Origin: Benincasa hispida
Lineage: Eukaryota; Streptophyta; Magnoliopsida; Cucurbitales; Cucurbitaceae
Reading direction: 5' to 3'
DNA: 64,000 bases
Assembly: GCF_009727055.1 (NCBI RefSeq)
Contig: NC_052349.1
Coordinates: 96,001,839-96,065,838, forward strand
A model generated the notes under the pieces. It was not told the DNA's origin. It did not search any database and saw nothing but the letters and a program-made list of their open reading frames with translations. Positions 12,991 to 25,822 of the stretch are shown here, in pieces; position 1 is the first letter of the stretch, and the number at the start of each line of letters is the position of its first letter. The position numbers and the translations under genes are program-made.

Positions 12991-14374
12991 AGGTTGGAAC
13001 AAGAGAGGTCTCAGCCAATGAAGTGGGAGATAAGTTATTTTTTGGAGATAGACACATTGTATTTAAAAATATATTTTCTGTACCTAATATGAGAAGGAAC
13101 TTAATTTCTATCTCTTGTCTATTAGAACATTTGTACAAAGTTTCTTTTAAAATCAATGAAATGTTCATTAGTTCAAGAGGTGTTCAAATATGTTCTGCAA
13201 AACTTGAAAACAACTTATATGTGTTAAAACCAATTGAGGAACAAACTATTTTGAATACAGATATATTTAAAACGATTGAAACTTAAAATCAAAGGTAAAA
13301 GTTTTATCCTAATACCTATCTTTGGCACTTAAGACTTGGACACATTAATCTCAATAGAATTGAGAGATTAGTCAAAAGTGGACTACTATGCTAGTTAGAA
13401 AACAACTGTTTACCTTTGTGTGAATCTTTTCTTGAGGATAAAATGACCAAATGATCTTTTACAGGAAAAGGTTTTAGAGCCAAAGAACACTTAGAACTTG
13501 TGCATTCAGACGTATGTGGTCCAACGTATGTCAAAGCATAAGGAGGTATAAATATTTCATCAGTTTTACTGATGATTATTCAAAGTATAACTATGTTTAC
13601 CTGATGCATCATAAGTCTGAAACCATTGAAAAGTTCAATGAGTACAAGGCTGAGGTTAAGAACTTATTAGCTGAAAACATTAGAACACTTCAATCAGATC
13701 GAGGTGGAGAGTACATGGAATTAAGATTCTAGGACTATTTGATAGAACATGGAATTCAGTCTTAACTTATTATGACCCAGTACACCCCAGCCTGTTAGAC
13801 ATGATTCATTCAATGATGAGATATGCTCAGTTGTCTAATGTGTTCTGGGGATATGCAGTACAGACTGTAGTATACACTTTGAACATGGTTCCTTCCAAAA
13901 TTATTTTAGAAACACCTGATGAATTATGGAGAGGGCAAGAAGGTAGTTTACATCAATTCAAAATTTGGTGATGCCCAACAAACATGTTGGTGCAAAATCT
14001 GAAGAAATTGGAACTTCGTTCAAAACTATGTCTATTTGTTGGTTACCCCAAGGAAACAAAAGGTGGTCTATTTTATGATCCTCAAGATGATAAAGTGTTT
14101 GTATCGAAAAATGCTACATTTTTAGAGGACGACCACATAAGAAATAATCAACCATGTAGTAAGCAAGTATTGAATGAAATTTTCAAATAAGCTATAGATA
14201 GACCAAAAAATGTTGTTGATCAGGCCAATTCTTCAATAAGAGTTGTTGATGAAGTTGGAACATCTGATCTATCTCATCCTTCTCAAGATTTGAGAGAGCC
14301 TTGAGGTAGTGGGAGGGTTGTTCAACAGCCTGACCATTACATGGTTCTAACAGAAACTCAGGTCGTCATACCTG
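12981..14374 (+). pseudogene. copia GAG_pre-integrase, integrase and tail of element B
   Basis: 12,981-13,286 is an open part with the pre-integrase domain. The HHCC zinc region starts near 13,318 (LRLGHINLNRIERLV). The core follows with HSDVCGP (first catalytic D), and LQSDRGGEY in the open part 13,514-13,732 (second catalytic D). At about 13,790 a deletion removes the block that carries the catalytic Glu: the text jumps from QYTPA to LDMIHSMM. The tail keeps LCLFVGYPKETKGGLFYDP (13,984-14,190). Element C cuts in at 14,375, and B's RT continues at 27,553. Confidence 0.85.
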
Positions 14375-16480
14375 TGTTGGGATTAATGCCCTAAAGTCTT
14401 ATGTCCTGTAGTTTGTAAACAAATTTTGTACGAATGCTTGTGATGTATAATATATAATATTTACTTCACTTCTTGATGTACATTTAGATTTTTTATTTGC
14501 TTTACCATAAACCAATAAACTTAAAATCCCTGGTTGTCTTTATGTAACTTAAGCATGTATGTAGTGACATACAAGTGGATCATGTCTTAAGTGATAACCA
14601 AAATAGTCTGTAGAATATAGATAAAGGAGGGAAACCTTATCCTGGTAACACAATGGATGCGGCTTTCTTTGTGGAATAGTTACAAGTGTTATGACTTATC
14701 ACAGATGGTCTGATCATAATCATTCGTGTAGGGGACATGCGAGTGAAGGCATCCTATACAAAGAGTTTGTATAAGACCTGACCATGAAGTGTTAATGTTT
14801 CATCATATAACTTTGTTCATGACAGACTTCACTTCACTAGGATGACCATAGGTAACATAATCTCAATCCTGAGTGAGTTGGGAACTTCTACCATTGATGG
14901 CGGTTCTTTGATTTGCTCGAGTGCGAGTAGCCAGAGCGCCGACTCAAACTTACCACTTTAGGGATTCGTCTAATTTGGGAGCTGGGAACTCAGCTTCATA
15001 AGATGGACTTCACTCCTTCCCCCAAGGAGGTGTAAGTAGATAGATTCCTCCCTTAAGGGCTGATAACGCTGCTTGAAGGATTTGGCGCCACACACCTTCT
15101 CATGACCCAAGAGGTGTTCATACATTGTAGGACTATGTTGTATTGTTCATTAGAAGGATCAGTGGTACTTAAGGAGTAAGATGTAACTACAGGGGCAAAA
15201 CGATAAGTTGGCCCAGCTGTACTTACGAGCATCTGTGAAGGGTCATCGTACTGATGATTAGTTATATCCAATGAACATAGAAATATATCTATGGTAAGAA
15301 GAGTTCAGCTGTTGGTCTTTAGTAGAATTCCTGACAGTTAACGAATAGTGGATATCGTGGCTAAAGAGTTTAGTCAGTTATTTACGTACAGTTGCAACTT
15401 CGAGCCATAAGTCCATAAGGTCCCCTTGGTAGCTTGAATACATGTTTAGAATCAGTTTTTGGGTCAGTTTGAAATGTTCAAATTGACAAGAGAGAGTTCG
15501 ATTATATATGATATAATTGAATTAGTTAATTATATATGATATAATTAACTTTATCTATGAGATACATTAATTTAGAGGAAATTGGATATAAATATGATTT
15601 ATATCTAGTGGAGGAAAAATACTGTAGTTAATATATGATATTAAACCATAGGTTATTAATATAATGTGATTATATTTATTATCTATTAATTGGATAGTTG
15701 TGGGATAATTGGCCGGCATCTCTTCTATTTTCATAATGGATTAGTAAGATGAAGAATTGCTTTGAGACGCTTAAATAGCTCACGGGGTTAAGCATTGGAT
15801 GCGCGAACATAGTGTTGAAGTGTGTCATCGCTTAGTAAAATCAGAGAATATACGATAGTGTTGAACGATTGTTTACATATACGATAGTGCTGAACGATCG
15901 TTAAACACTTACACCCACGCGCTCTATTTACTAAACGATCTTTTAGTGCTCGAATTTTTCTAAATGATCACTTAGCTTTTCCTACACAATCGTTTAGACG
16001 ATCGCTTACCTTTTCCTATGCAATCATATACTTCATCTAAACGATCAAGCATTTTGTCTATATGATAGACGAACCTTTCTCCCACTTGCTTGATCATTGT
16101 ATACGATCTTCTTTCCTCCTCCCTTTTACCAGATCATAATAAAGCCCACCCTTTGGATTCTCACTCGGAGAATACTGAAGACTCCGAGTGGTGGTTTCGT
16201 CGCCGTTTCCTTCTGTTCGTGTGGAGACTGTCCGTGGTAGACGATTGGGATTTTCTGAACGATAGCTTGCCGTTCCAGCGAAAGCGAGATTTATTGTGAA
16301 GAAAAAGTCTTGAACTGGTATGATCTCTCGATCTCTTATTTATTGATTCTCTAAGAATGCTAGTAATTTAGCATTGTGAATGCATATTTGCATGTTTGAA
16401 TGTATATGTGGAAATTCTGTCACAATGAATTAGAAAGATCTGCTTCCACTCATAGGTACTCTTGAATAAGAGTTTCTTCA
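14375..16480 (+). repeat. 5' LTR of element C
   Basis: A 2,106-base LTR starting TGTTGGGATTAATGCCC and ending TTTCTTCA, just before the primer site. Compared with the 3' LTR it retains a ~400-base segment (about 15,575-15,970) that the 3' LTR has largely lost. The part 15,840-16,105 is packed with variants of a short palindrome centred on CGATCG flanked by TTTA/TAAA. Confidence 0.92.
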
Positions 16481-16482
16481 AT

Positions 16483-16495
16483 TGGTATCAGAACC
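16483..16495 (+). other. Primer binding site of element C
   Basis: TGGTATCAGAACC, two bases after the LTR end; matches the initiator-Met tRNA complement except near the end. Confidence 0.9.
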
Positions 16496-18439
16496 CTCAG
16501 TTTCTGATATTCCAATTCATTGCTGCAAAAGAATTGCATTTACATTCTCAGTGGGGGCAGCATGTTTACTCTCTATTTTAATTGTTAAATCATTTGTAGA
16601 TATGTGGATCAATGGAGTTTTTTGGGATGTAACCTCGGTTTGTTAAATTCTTCAGTTAATTGTAAAGACCCCTACGTTTTTTGGCACAATTGGTATCAGA
16701 CCCCTGCATTTTTCGGTCAAGTCGTGTAGACGATGAGGTAGACGATCGCTATCGGATGCTCGACTTTCGTTTAACACACGTGTGCACTAGAGGATCGTAT
16801 AGCTCAACAAGCCTCATTGCTTAGTTACAGACTATACGATCGTGGAGTAAATGCGTGGTAAATCGTTTACCTTTCGCATGTTAAGTGATCATTTAGACGA
16901 TCAGGCTTCGCAACCTCGTTGTCATCTATGCGATCGTTTAGCTTTCGGGCAATCTAGTGTGTGCTACACGATCGTTTACCTGGAGGCATTTACTAAACAA
17001 TGGGAGCTTCGCCCGACGGTTCAAGACCTGGTTCGTTTGTGAACTGGTTTGCTCGGTGGAATAATATAATAGATAGAATTTTCATTCCGGTTTTGTGTTG
17101 GTTCATCCCAATCCATTAATCTATGATTTTATTCATGCGATATATATTTTTTATGTCATATGGTATGCACATATAGATAAATCCCACCTTAGATTATGCA
17201 TTGGTCATACATCTTCTCTTTATTATAAGTGTTATGATTTAGAGAAACATGATTTAAATTAGGTAAGTGCATGTTCATGCATCATATAATATAAGAGTTA
17301 TATTTATGTATGCATTATTTATTTAGCAATATTTATAAGCATTATAAATACCTCGTTATGTGGCAATGTATGTTTTAGTTGTTTCTTTTATAAAGGTTAT
17401 AAAATGAAATTAGAACTAAAATCAATAATAAAAGGTTAAAGTGTAGCAAATCTATCCATATGGGATCTTTTGTATAAGGCAGGTCTAGGCTGGGGTATTT
17501 AACGTGACGACAATGGAACACCCCTACCTGGGAACCTACATGGAAAGGTGAATTAGATAGATTTGATGCATGCATGCAAGTTAAGGATAGTTTATTAAAG
17601 AGTTTAATGTGACTACTTGAACTTATTTTATTTCAAAGAAAAAAATTGTTTTTTAGCAGACTTAATAAAGGACTTAGATTATAATCAGTAGTCGAATTTT
17701 CTAGGTTAATAAACCCTTAGGTAGAACATTCAATGGGAGGTATTTGGAGCATATGATGCTTCATTTAAACCTTTTGCGTTTCTCCCTTATTGTCCACAAC
17801 GTGAGATCTATCCTCAGCCTCGTGATACCCTGGGAGTGTCCTCATAAAGGATGGTGTTTGGGTAGGTTAATATCAAGGTGGATGGAGAGAATATTCATAG
17901 TAAGTGGGAGCGGGAAGTGCGACAACATATCCCATGGTCTCTCTCATTGGATTAAATAAAGTTTCTGCGCATTGCCTCAAGGCACCCTGGAAGTGTCCCT
18001 CTATAGGATGGTTGTTTTATGCATTTCTTTATTTGATCTCCTGTAAGAGGATAAGGTTACTTAGTCTCTTGTCCTAATCTATTTTTTTCCTATGGTGGAT
18101 GCATTAGGGTGGAACTCTGGGGCCGAAAACGAGGGGTTACACTTATGCAAAATTGCTAAGGGTTAACAGTTCTGGACTGAACAAATGGTGGTTGTTAGGT
18201 GGTTGTTAGGTTAGTTCCAAGAGTTGGTTCTACCTAATGGTTGAGAATGTCTCATCCCAGTGAAGGGACATCTGATCACCCCACTGGTGACGTTTTTCCT
18301 GCCTCGCTGGGGCATCATTGCAAAATAGAAGTCTTATCACTTAGGGTACTTGGAAACTGTTTTCATAAAACTAATTGGTTAAAAATGTGGTTTTGCAAAG
18401 TCTTATAAAAGTTTATTCGTTTTTCAACAACATTTTTAA
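16496..18439 (+). other. Long leader of element C
   Basis: About 1.9 kb without a credible gene. At 16,728-16,990 the CGATCG-centred palindromes are dense again. The blocks at 17,440-17,580 and 17,700-17,950 match element A's leader (3,040-3,200 and 3,350-3,580), and the reverse complement appears at about 21,160-22,830 and, for the part nearer the LTR, at 45,565-46,527. A second TGGTATCAGA-like copy at about 16,691 is not at an LTR end. Confidence 0.75.
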
Positions 18440-19380
18440 ATGGCTACAGCCATTATCAGTTTGCTTAACGCCGAAAAACTGAATGGCCAAAACTATTCGA
18501 GTTGGAAACATATGCTCACGACGATACTCATCATCAAGGATCTGAAGTTTGTCCTTATGGAGGATTTTCCTCCTATTCCACCTCAGGAAGCTACTCGAAA
18601 TGTTCGAGCAGCGTACGAGTGTTGCAGCGTACGAGTGTTGGACACGGGCAAACGAGAAGGCCCAAGCCTATATCTTGGCTAGTCTTAGTGATGTGTTGGC
18701 CAAGAACCATGAGCCCATAATCTCAAAACGTGAGATCATGGAGTCCTTAAGGGAAATGTTTGGACAGTCGTCTGGACAGCTTAAGCACGAGGCTCTGAAA
18801 CACATCTTCAGCTCCAAAATGGAGGAAGGTGCCTCTATTTATGAACATGTGCTAAATATGATGGTCTACTTTAACGTGGTGGAGATGAATGGGTCTAAAA
18901 TCGATGAGGGTAGTCAGGTTAGCATTATCCTGCATTCATTGCCGGAGAGCTTCCACCACTTTGTTAGCAATATGATTCTTAACAAAGTGGACTATACCCT
19001 TACTACTCTCCTCAACGAGTTGCAGACTTACCAATCCTTGTTGAAAAGTAAGGAGAAAAAGGGAGGTGAGGAAAATGTTGTCTTGTCTTCTAAAAGGTTC
19101 CATCGAGGTTCGACCTTAGGAATGAAGTCTGCACCTTCAACTTCTTAATCTAGAAAGGGTAAGAAGAAGAAAGGGTGGTAAAGGGAAAGGGAAAGTGCCT
19201 AATAACCTGCCACCTGTCGCCCAGAAGAAACGCCCACCGTCGGTTGAAAAAGAAAAATGTTTCCACTACAACCAAGACGAACACTAGAAGAGGAATTATC
19301 CTCGCTATCTGAAGGAAAGGAAGACAGCCAAGGCTAAGGCCAAGGCAGATAAAGATAAATATGATTTACTTGTGTTAGAA
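18440..19380 (+). pseudogene. copia gag of element C, broken by a 16-base tandem duplication
   Basis: The ATG at 18,440 opens a UBN2-type gag: LLNAEKLNGQNYSSWKHML, then FPPIPPQEATRNVRAAYE. A perfect 16-base tandem duplication at 18,608-18,623/18,624-18,639 shifts the frame. Gag text then continues in another frame (open to 19,148): NEKAQAYILASLSDVL, IMESLREMFGQ, MEEGASIYEHVLNMM, LLNELQTYQSL. The basic tail follows in broken frames. The zinc knuckle near 19,257 reads C-x2-Y-x4-H, so its second cysteine is lost, and a stop follows the histidine. Confidence 0.88.
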
Positions 19381-20540
19381 ATTTGTTTAGTGGAGAATGA
19401 TGATTCAGCCTGGATAATTGATCCGGGTGCCATTAATCATGTTTGTTCTTCTTTTTAGGGGATTAGATCCTGGCGACAGTTGGAAGCTGGTGAGATGACA
19501 TTGCAAGTAGGCACCAGGCACGTCGTCTCAGTTGTGGCAGTGGGAGGCATCCAGTTAACTTTATAGAATAGGTTTCTTGTATTAAAAGATGTCTTTGTAG
19601 TTTCTAAACTAAAACGGAACCTTATTTCTGTAAAGTGCTTGTTACAATGCAATTACACTCTTTCTTTTAAATTGAATAAAGTGTTTATTCATAAAGATAG
19701 TGTTGAAATTTGTACAGCTAAACTGGAAAATAACTTATATGTGCTAAGACCGTTAGCCTTAAGTTCCCTCCACAACATAGAGATGTTTAAATCTGTCGTA
19801 AATCAATATAAACATCAACGAGTTTCTCCAAAAAAAAATGCCCAACTTTGGCACCTTCGATTAGGGCACATCAATCTCAATAGGATTGAGATTTTGGTGA
19901 AGAATGGCATTCTAAGCGAGTTTGAAGAGAATTATTTACCAGTGTGCGAATCTTGCCTTGAGGGTAAGATGACTAAAAGACCTTTTATTGGGAAAGGTTA
20001 TCGAGCCAAAGAGCCTCTAGAATTAGTACATTCTGACCTTTGCGGTCCTGTAAATGTGCGAGCTCGAGGAGGCTATGAGTACTTTATCAGTTTTACTGAT
20101 TATTACTCTAAATATGGTTATGTTTATTTGATGCAACGAAAGGTTGAATCTTTTGAAAAGTTCAAAGTATTCAAGGCTGAAGTTGAGAATGCTTTGGATA
20201 GATGGATTAAAACACTTCGATAAGATCAAGGTGGAGAGTTTTTGGATTCTAAGTTCCAGGACTATTTATTAGAACATGGAATCGTTTCCCAACTCTCAGC
20301 GTCGGGCACACATCAGCAAAATGGTGTAGTGGAGAAAAGAAACAGAACCTAGTTGGACATGGTTCGTTCGATGATGAGTTACGCTTCCTTAATGGACTTG
20401 TTTTTGGGTTTCGCAGTGGAGACTGCGGTATACATACTTAATTGTGTTCCTTTTAAGAGTGTTGCGAGAACACCTCTAGAGTTGTGGAATGGGCGTAAAG
20501 CTAGTTTATGTCACTTCCGCATATGAGGTTGCCCAGCACA
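19381..20540 (+). pseudogene. copia protease and integrase of element C, broken
   Basis: The protease context is clear (W-I-I-D-x-G) but the active site is D-P-G. The pre-integrase domain and integrase are the best preserved of the window: 19,639-20,223 is open for 194 aa with LWHLRLGHINLNRI, VCESCLEGKMTK (intact HHCC), ELVHSDLCGP (first catalytic D) and FISFTDYYSKYGYVYL. A stop at 20,221 sits just before the second catalytic D (DQGGEF). The third acid is in QQNGVVEKRNR at about 20,320. Further stops occur at about 20,352 and 20,526. Confidence 0.88.
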
Positions 20541-21140
20541 TTTGCTTGAAGCAAATCCTAAGAAGTTGGAATCAAGGTCGAGGTTGTGCCTCTTTGTAGG
20601 CTACCCAAAAGTTACACGAGGGGGTTACTTTTATGATCCGTCCGAAAATAGGGTGTTTGTTTCCACAAATGCTACTTTCTTGGAGGAGGATCATATCAGG
20701 GAGCACAATCCACGTAGTAAAGTCGTGTTACGTGAGTTTTTCAACGAAACTACTAAAACTTCAAAAAAAGTTATTGAAGGACCTGCTTCATCAGCCAGAG
20801 TTATTGATGATAGTTCATCTAGTAGGTCGGTTCCACCTTAAGAGTTGAGGGAACCTCAATGCAGTGGGTAGGTTACGAACCCGCCTTATCGCTATCTGGG
20901 TTTCACATAAATCCTAGCTATGGTGGCAGATGGTGACGTTGAGGATCCGTTATCTTATCAAAAGGAAATGGAGGATGTTGACTGGGATGAATGGGTAAAA
21001 GCCATGAATCTCGAGATGGAGTCGATGTACTTTAACTCAATATGGGATCTTGTAGATCGACCAATCGATTGTAAATGGATCTACAAGCACAAACGAGGCA
21101 CTGATGGGACAGTGCAAACCTTCAAGGCTCAACTTGTGAC
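20541..21140 (+). pseudogene. copia integrase tail and RT N-terminus of element C, truncated
   Basis: 20,542-20,841 is open and carries LCLFVGYPKVTRGGYFYDPS, the integrase tail, then a serine-rich linker. RT begins at about 20,920 (VADGDVEDPLSYQKEMEDVD) and stops after VQTFKAQLVT at about 21,140. The next ~150 codons of RT, including the YVDD box, are missing; the sequence instead switches to minus-strand leader. RT resumes at 24,850. Confidence 0.88.
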
Positions 21141-21159
21141 ATAAACAACGTTTGCCTAT

Positions 21160-24100
21160 GAAATATGTACAAGTTCAAGTAGTCACATTTAAATACTTTA
21201 ATGGACTATCTTTAACTTGCATGCATGCATCAAATCTATCTAATTCACCTTTCCAAGTAAGTTCCCAAGTAGGGGTGTTACGTTTCCGTCACCTTAAATA
21301 CCCTAGCCTAGATAGAACCCGCCTTAAACAAAAGGTCCCTTATAGATAGATTTGCTACACTTTAACCTTTTATTAGTCAATTTAATCCTATTAAACTGAT
21401 TAAAAGATTAAAGCCTTAGGGTTGCTAATCATATTAGAACCATGCTCTTAGGTCTATGTGATCCAAGTTTTAAACACTTTAAAACCATGAATTAAACCTA
21501 AGTGAGCATGCATGTCTTTCTTATTTCTTTTAGTTCTAATTTCTCTTTAACTTTTAAAAAGAGACAACTAAAACCATTGCGCACAACGAGGTGTTATAAT
21601 ATTTATAAAGTAACCTATGTGTCATGCTTCATGCAATTTTCGGTCATTACTTTATATAACTTTTATATAACGCGTAACAACCAAGCAAACATGCTATCAT
21701 TCACCCTTGTACTATAACAATTATAACATAAAGATGATGCATGTCAATACTTTTTGTGCATGCATAAATATAACTCTTATATTATATGATGCATAAGCAT
21801 GCTCTTACATAATTAAAATCATGCTTCTCTAAATTATAACAATTACAATAAAGAGATGATGAATGACCATTGCATAACCTAAGGTGGGATTTACTATATG
21901 TGCATACAATATGACATATAAAAACATACATCGCATGTAATAAATAAAGGATTAATGGACCAGGATGAGCCTTTAAAAAGACCAGAATGAAAAAATCCTA
22001 TCTATCAAATTTTTCATCGAGTAAACTGGTTCACAAACGAACTAGGTCTTGAACCTCGCCTATGAACCGCCAGGAGGCCTCCATCGTGTAGTAAACTCCA
22101 GTAGGTAGACGATCGTTCAGCGCGCATTAGATGATAGGGGCATAATTAAACAATCGCGTAGACGACGACTAGCTGCGAAGCCTGATCGTCTATGCGATCA
22201 CGTAGTGCGGCGACAGGTAAAAGATTTATCGTGTGTTACTAAGTGATCATTTAGTCAGTTACTAAGCGATGAAGCTTGCTGACCTAAACGATCGTCTAGC
22301 GTGTGCACGTGAAACAATACGCGAGCATCTCATCATCTACATGACCTGATACTCTACGATCGCTTACCCAAAAACGATACAATCAACTTTTGATCACATA
22401 CCCCATTGTTTAACCGATGCGTTCAACAGCAATCGCGTACTCCATCGAGTTTACGATGCGGTCAACAGTGATTGCATACCACATCTTCTGCACGATGCGA
22501 TCAACCCTAGATCGCCTCCTTCCTCGAAGAACCGCAATGCTTGCCTAGAACTTATTCAAACGACTCAAAACTTCAAACAAACTTTGAATACAGACTCGAT
22601 AATGATTATTAAAGCCAAAAAATGCAGGGACCTTTAAAAAAAATTGCAAATGTAAAAGGATCTAAATCAAACCCAGGCTAATCATCCCGAAAGCATCCAT
22701 TAATCCACATATCCACAACAAATTTAACCATAAAATAGTTTACAAATGCACCCATCATGAATGTAAATGTCATTTCGTTGCAACATATGAAATCAGAGTA
22801 TCAGAACCTGGCTTTGATACCAATTGAAGGATATCTTACCGAAGAGTTCCGTGAGCGCGTTCCTCCGATCTCATCGTGATCGAAATACACATTATACATT
22901 CAAAACATATAGTTATGTAAACAAATCTTAATTAATGGCATGATATGAACAAGATATAACAAGGGAGAAAGTTCCATACCAGTTGAAGATAGTCTTCGAA
23001 ACTTCAAAACTCAACGCAGCAGAAACCTCCACCCAATCGTCAACATAGCAGCACACACAACTGCAAACTCACGACCGCAACAGGGACGAAACCACCAGAA
23101 AAGATCCCCGGGTATTCTCGGAGTGAGAGCCCAAAGCGTGGTCTTTGGTGAATTGGGTAGAGGAAGGAGGAAACACGAATCGTGTTGGCGATAAGCAAGT
23201 GGGAGGGAAAAATACGGTATCGTATAGCAAAATGTTTATCGTTTAGGAGAAGCTACACGATCGTGTAGGTTTTACTGAACGATCGTTTAACAAAATCGAC
23301 ACACTATACGATCATTTAGAGAAGCTATTCGATCGTGTAGGAACTAGCATGCGATCATTTAAGCGTGAGGTAGACGATCGTTTAGGTAGAGAGGTACTAT
23401 CGCATAGGCTCTTGAAATGCTTAAGCGATCGTTTTCTTTTCACCAGCGCGCTCCCTCTAATTTCTTTTGGACAATGATTGAACGACTCAAAAAATGAAAA
23501 CAATTTTCATTTTAATTCGTCGGTTACAATAATTGACTCATTCCCACTAACCCACATCCAAACGTGATTTTTTGGCTTAATTATCATATAATTAACCAAT
23601 TAATTAATAATAAATATAATCATATTATATTTTTATCCTATAGTTTGATATCACATATCTACTATAGTATTTTCTGCTCTACTTGATATAAATCATATTT
23701 ATATCTAATTTCTTCCAAAATAATGTATCTCATACATTTAGCCAATTATATCATATATAATTAACTAGTCCAATTATATCATATATAATCGAACTTTCGC
23801 TTGTCAATTTGAACATTTCAAATTAAACCAAACACTGGTTCTCGACTTTATCCAAGCTACCCAAGGGACCTAATGAATCTGTGGTCGAAGCTCCAAAGGT
23901 CTCTGAATAGCTAACTAAACTCTTTAGCCACAAGATCCACCATCTGTTAACTGTCAGACATTCCACTAAAGACCAACATGAGTACGATGACCCTTCCAAA
24001 TACTCATAGTATAGCTGGACCAAATTACCTTTTTGCCCCTGTAGTTACATCTCACTCCTTAAGTACCATTGATTCCTCTAATGAACAATATAACATAGTC

Positions 24101-24849
24101 CAACTATGTGTGAACACCTCTTGGGCCAAGAGAAGGTATGTGGTGCCACATCGTTCAAGCCTTGGAATCAGCCCTTAAGGAAGCTATCTATCTACTTACC
24201 CCTGCCTCGAGGAAGGTGTTAATTCCATCTTGTGTAGCTGAGTTCCCAGCTCCCAAATTAGACGAATCCCCAAAATGGTAGGTTTTAATCAGTGACCTAG
24301 CCACTCGTACCGATACAAATCAAAGGACCGCCCTCATTGATAGGAGTTCCCAACTCACTCAGGATTGAGATCATGTTACCTATGGTCATCCTAGTGAAGT
24401 GAAGTCTCTGTCATGAACTGTGTTATATAACGAGACGTTAACACTTTGTGGTCAGGTCTTATACAAACTCTTTATATAGGACACCCCCACTCGTATGTCC
24501 CCAACACGAATGATCAGGATCAGACCATCTGTGACAAATCACAACACTTGTGACCATTCCACAAAGCGGGCTGCATCCGAAGCATTACAAGGATAAGGTT
24601 TCCCTCCTATATCCATATACTACAGACCATTTTGATTATCATTCAAGACATGATCCACTTGTATGTCACCACATGCATGCTTGAGTCACATACAGATAAC
24701 CAGGGATTTTATGTTTAATTGTTTGTGGTAAAGCAAATAAAACAAGCAATTGAGAAAAATACAAGATGTGAAGTAAATATCATATATTATACAATACAAG
24801 TGTTCGTACAAACTACAAGACACGAGACTTTAGGGCATCAACCCCAATA
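21160..24849 (-). mobile_element. One-ended copia remnant in element C (5' LTR plus leader), minus strand
   Basis: Reading on the minus strand there is an LTR (24,849 down to 22,825), a primer site (TGGTATCAAAGC, 22,823 down), and about 1.65 kb of leader matching element C's leader up to its position ~17,630. There is no gag, pol or second LTR. The LTR side meets RT text cleanly at 24,850 (VLGIQIFRDR), as an insertion end would. The other side is ragged and coincides with loss of C's RT core. One deletion running from this element's leader through the rest of it into C's RT would explain both losses. Confidence 0.85.
22825..24849 (-). repeat. LTR of the minus-strand remnant in C
   Basis: 2,025 bases, same family as the LTRs of element C. 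On the minus strand it starts TATTGGGGTTGATGCCC, where TGTTGG is expected (one transition), and ends CCTTCA. It carries the CGATCG-type palindromes at 23,195-23,440. Candidate TSD copy GTTCT lies at 24,850-24,854; the partner is lost. Confidence 0.88.
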
Positions 24850-25740
24850 GTTCTGGGTATACAGATCTTTCGGGATCGTAAGAACAAAGTGCTAGCGCTG
24901 CCTCACGCATTGTATATTAACAAGATGTTGCTCAAGTACTCGATGCAAGACTTCAAAAGGGGCCTACTACCCTTCAGGCATGAAGTCACTTTGTCTAAGG
25001 ACATTTGTCCTAGGACGCTTCAAGAGGTTGAGGAGATGAGACGGGTCCCATATGCATCTGCCGTTGGCAGTTTGATGTATATGATGCTCTACACTAGGCT
25101 AGACATATGCTATGCTGTGGGAATAGTCAGTAGGTATTAATACAGGCTAGGGTCACTAGACAGTAGTTAAGAACATTCTCAAGTATCTTCGGAGAACGAG
25201 GGACTACATGCTCGTGTATGGGTCTAGGGATTTGATCCTTACTGGATACATAGATTCTGACTTTCAGACTGATAAGGACTTTGAGAAGTCCACTTTAAGG
25301 TCAATTTTTACTCTTAATGGAGGAGCTATAGTGTGGTGGAGTACTAAGCAAGGGTGCATCGTTGACTCCACGATAGAGGCCGAATACGTAGTGACATGTG
25401 AAGCTGCTAAAAAGGCCGTTTGGCTCAGGAAGTTCTTGACAGAGCTGGAGTTGTTCCAGATATGTCTAGGCCCGTCACCCTCTATTGATACAATAGTGGT
25501 GTTGTGGCGAACTCCATGGAGCCCAGGAGTCACCGGCGCAACAAACACATAAAATGGAAGTATCATTTGATCCGTGAGATAGTGCATCAAGGAGATGTGA
25601 TCGTCATGAAGATCGCCTCGGAGAAAAATGTTGCTAGTCCATTTATGAAGGCTCTCACGACTATAGTGTTTCACAATCATCTTCAGAGCATGGGTCTACG
25701 GGACCGGTCGCGGCTAGACTAGAGCAAGTGAGAGATTTTA
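24850..25740 (+). pseudogene. copia RT end and RNase H of element C
   Basis: Resumes with VLGIQIFRDRKNK and continues open from 24,889 to 25,140 (VPYASAVGSLMYMMLYTRLD). RNase H follows: GYIDSDFQTDKD in the open part 25,208-25,552, with both first catalytic D and the E of IEAEY. A frameshift near 25,470 moves the SIDTIVV text out of frame where CDNSGAV would be. The tail in another frame (25,504-25,722) keeps KWKYHLIREIVHQGDV and HLQSMGLRDR. Confidence 0.87.
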
Positions 25741-25810
25741 TTATACTGGGTTTTTATGCCCTATTTTATTGTTTTGTACTTATTTTTGTACACCCCGTTT
25801 CGCTTTAGGA

Positions 25811-25820
25811 CAAGTGGGAG
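25811..25820 (+). other. Polypurine tract of element C
   Basis: CAAGTGGGAG two bases before the 3' LTR start TGTTGGGA; primes plus-strand synthesis in copia elements. Element B has the same tract at 35,093-35,102. Confidence 0.85.
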
Positions 25821-25822
25821 AT

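Noticed and set aside
16685..16700. Second TGGTATCAGA primer site in element C
   Set aside because: Not adjacent to an LTR end; the primer site at 16,483 has the right position.
25264..25680. 138-codon minus-strand frame
   Set aside because: Shadow of element C's RNase H, which is clearly coded on the plus strand.
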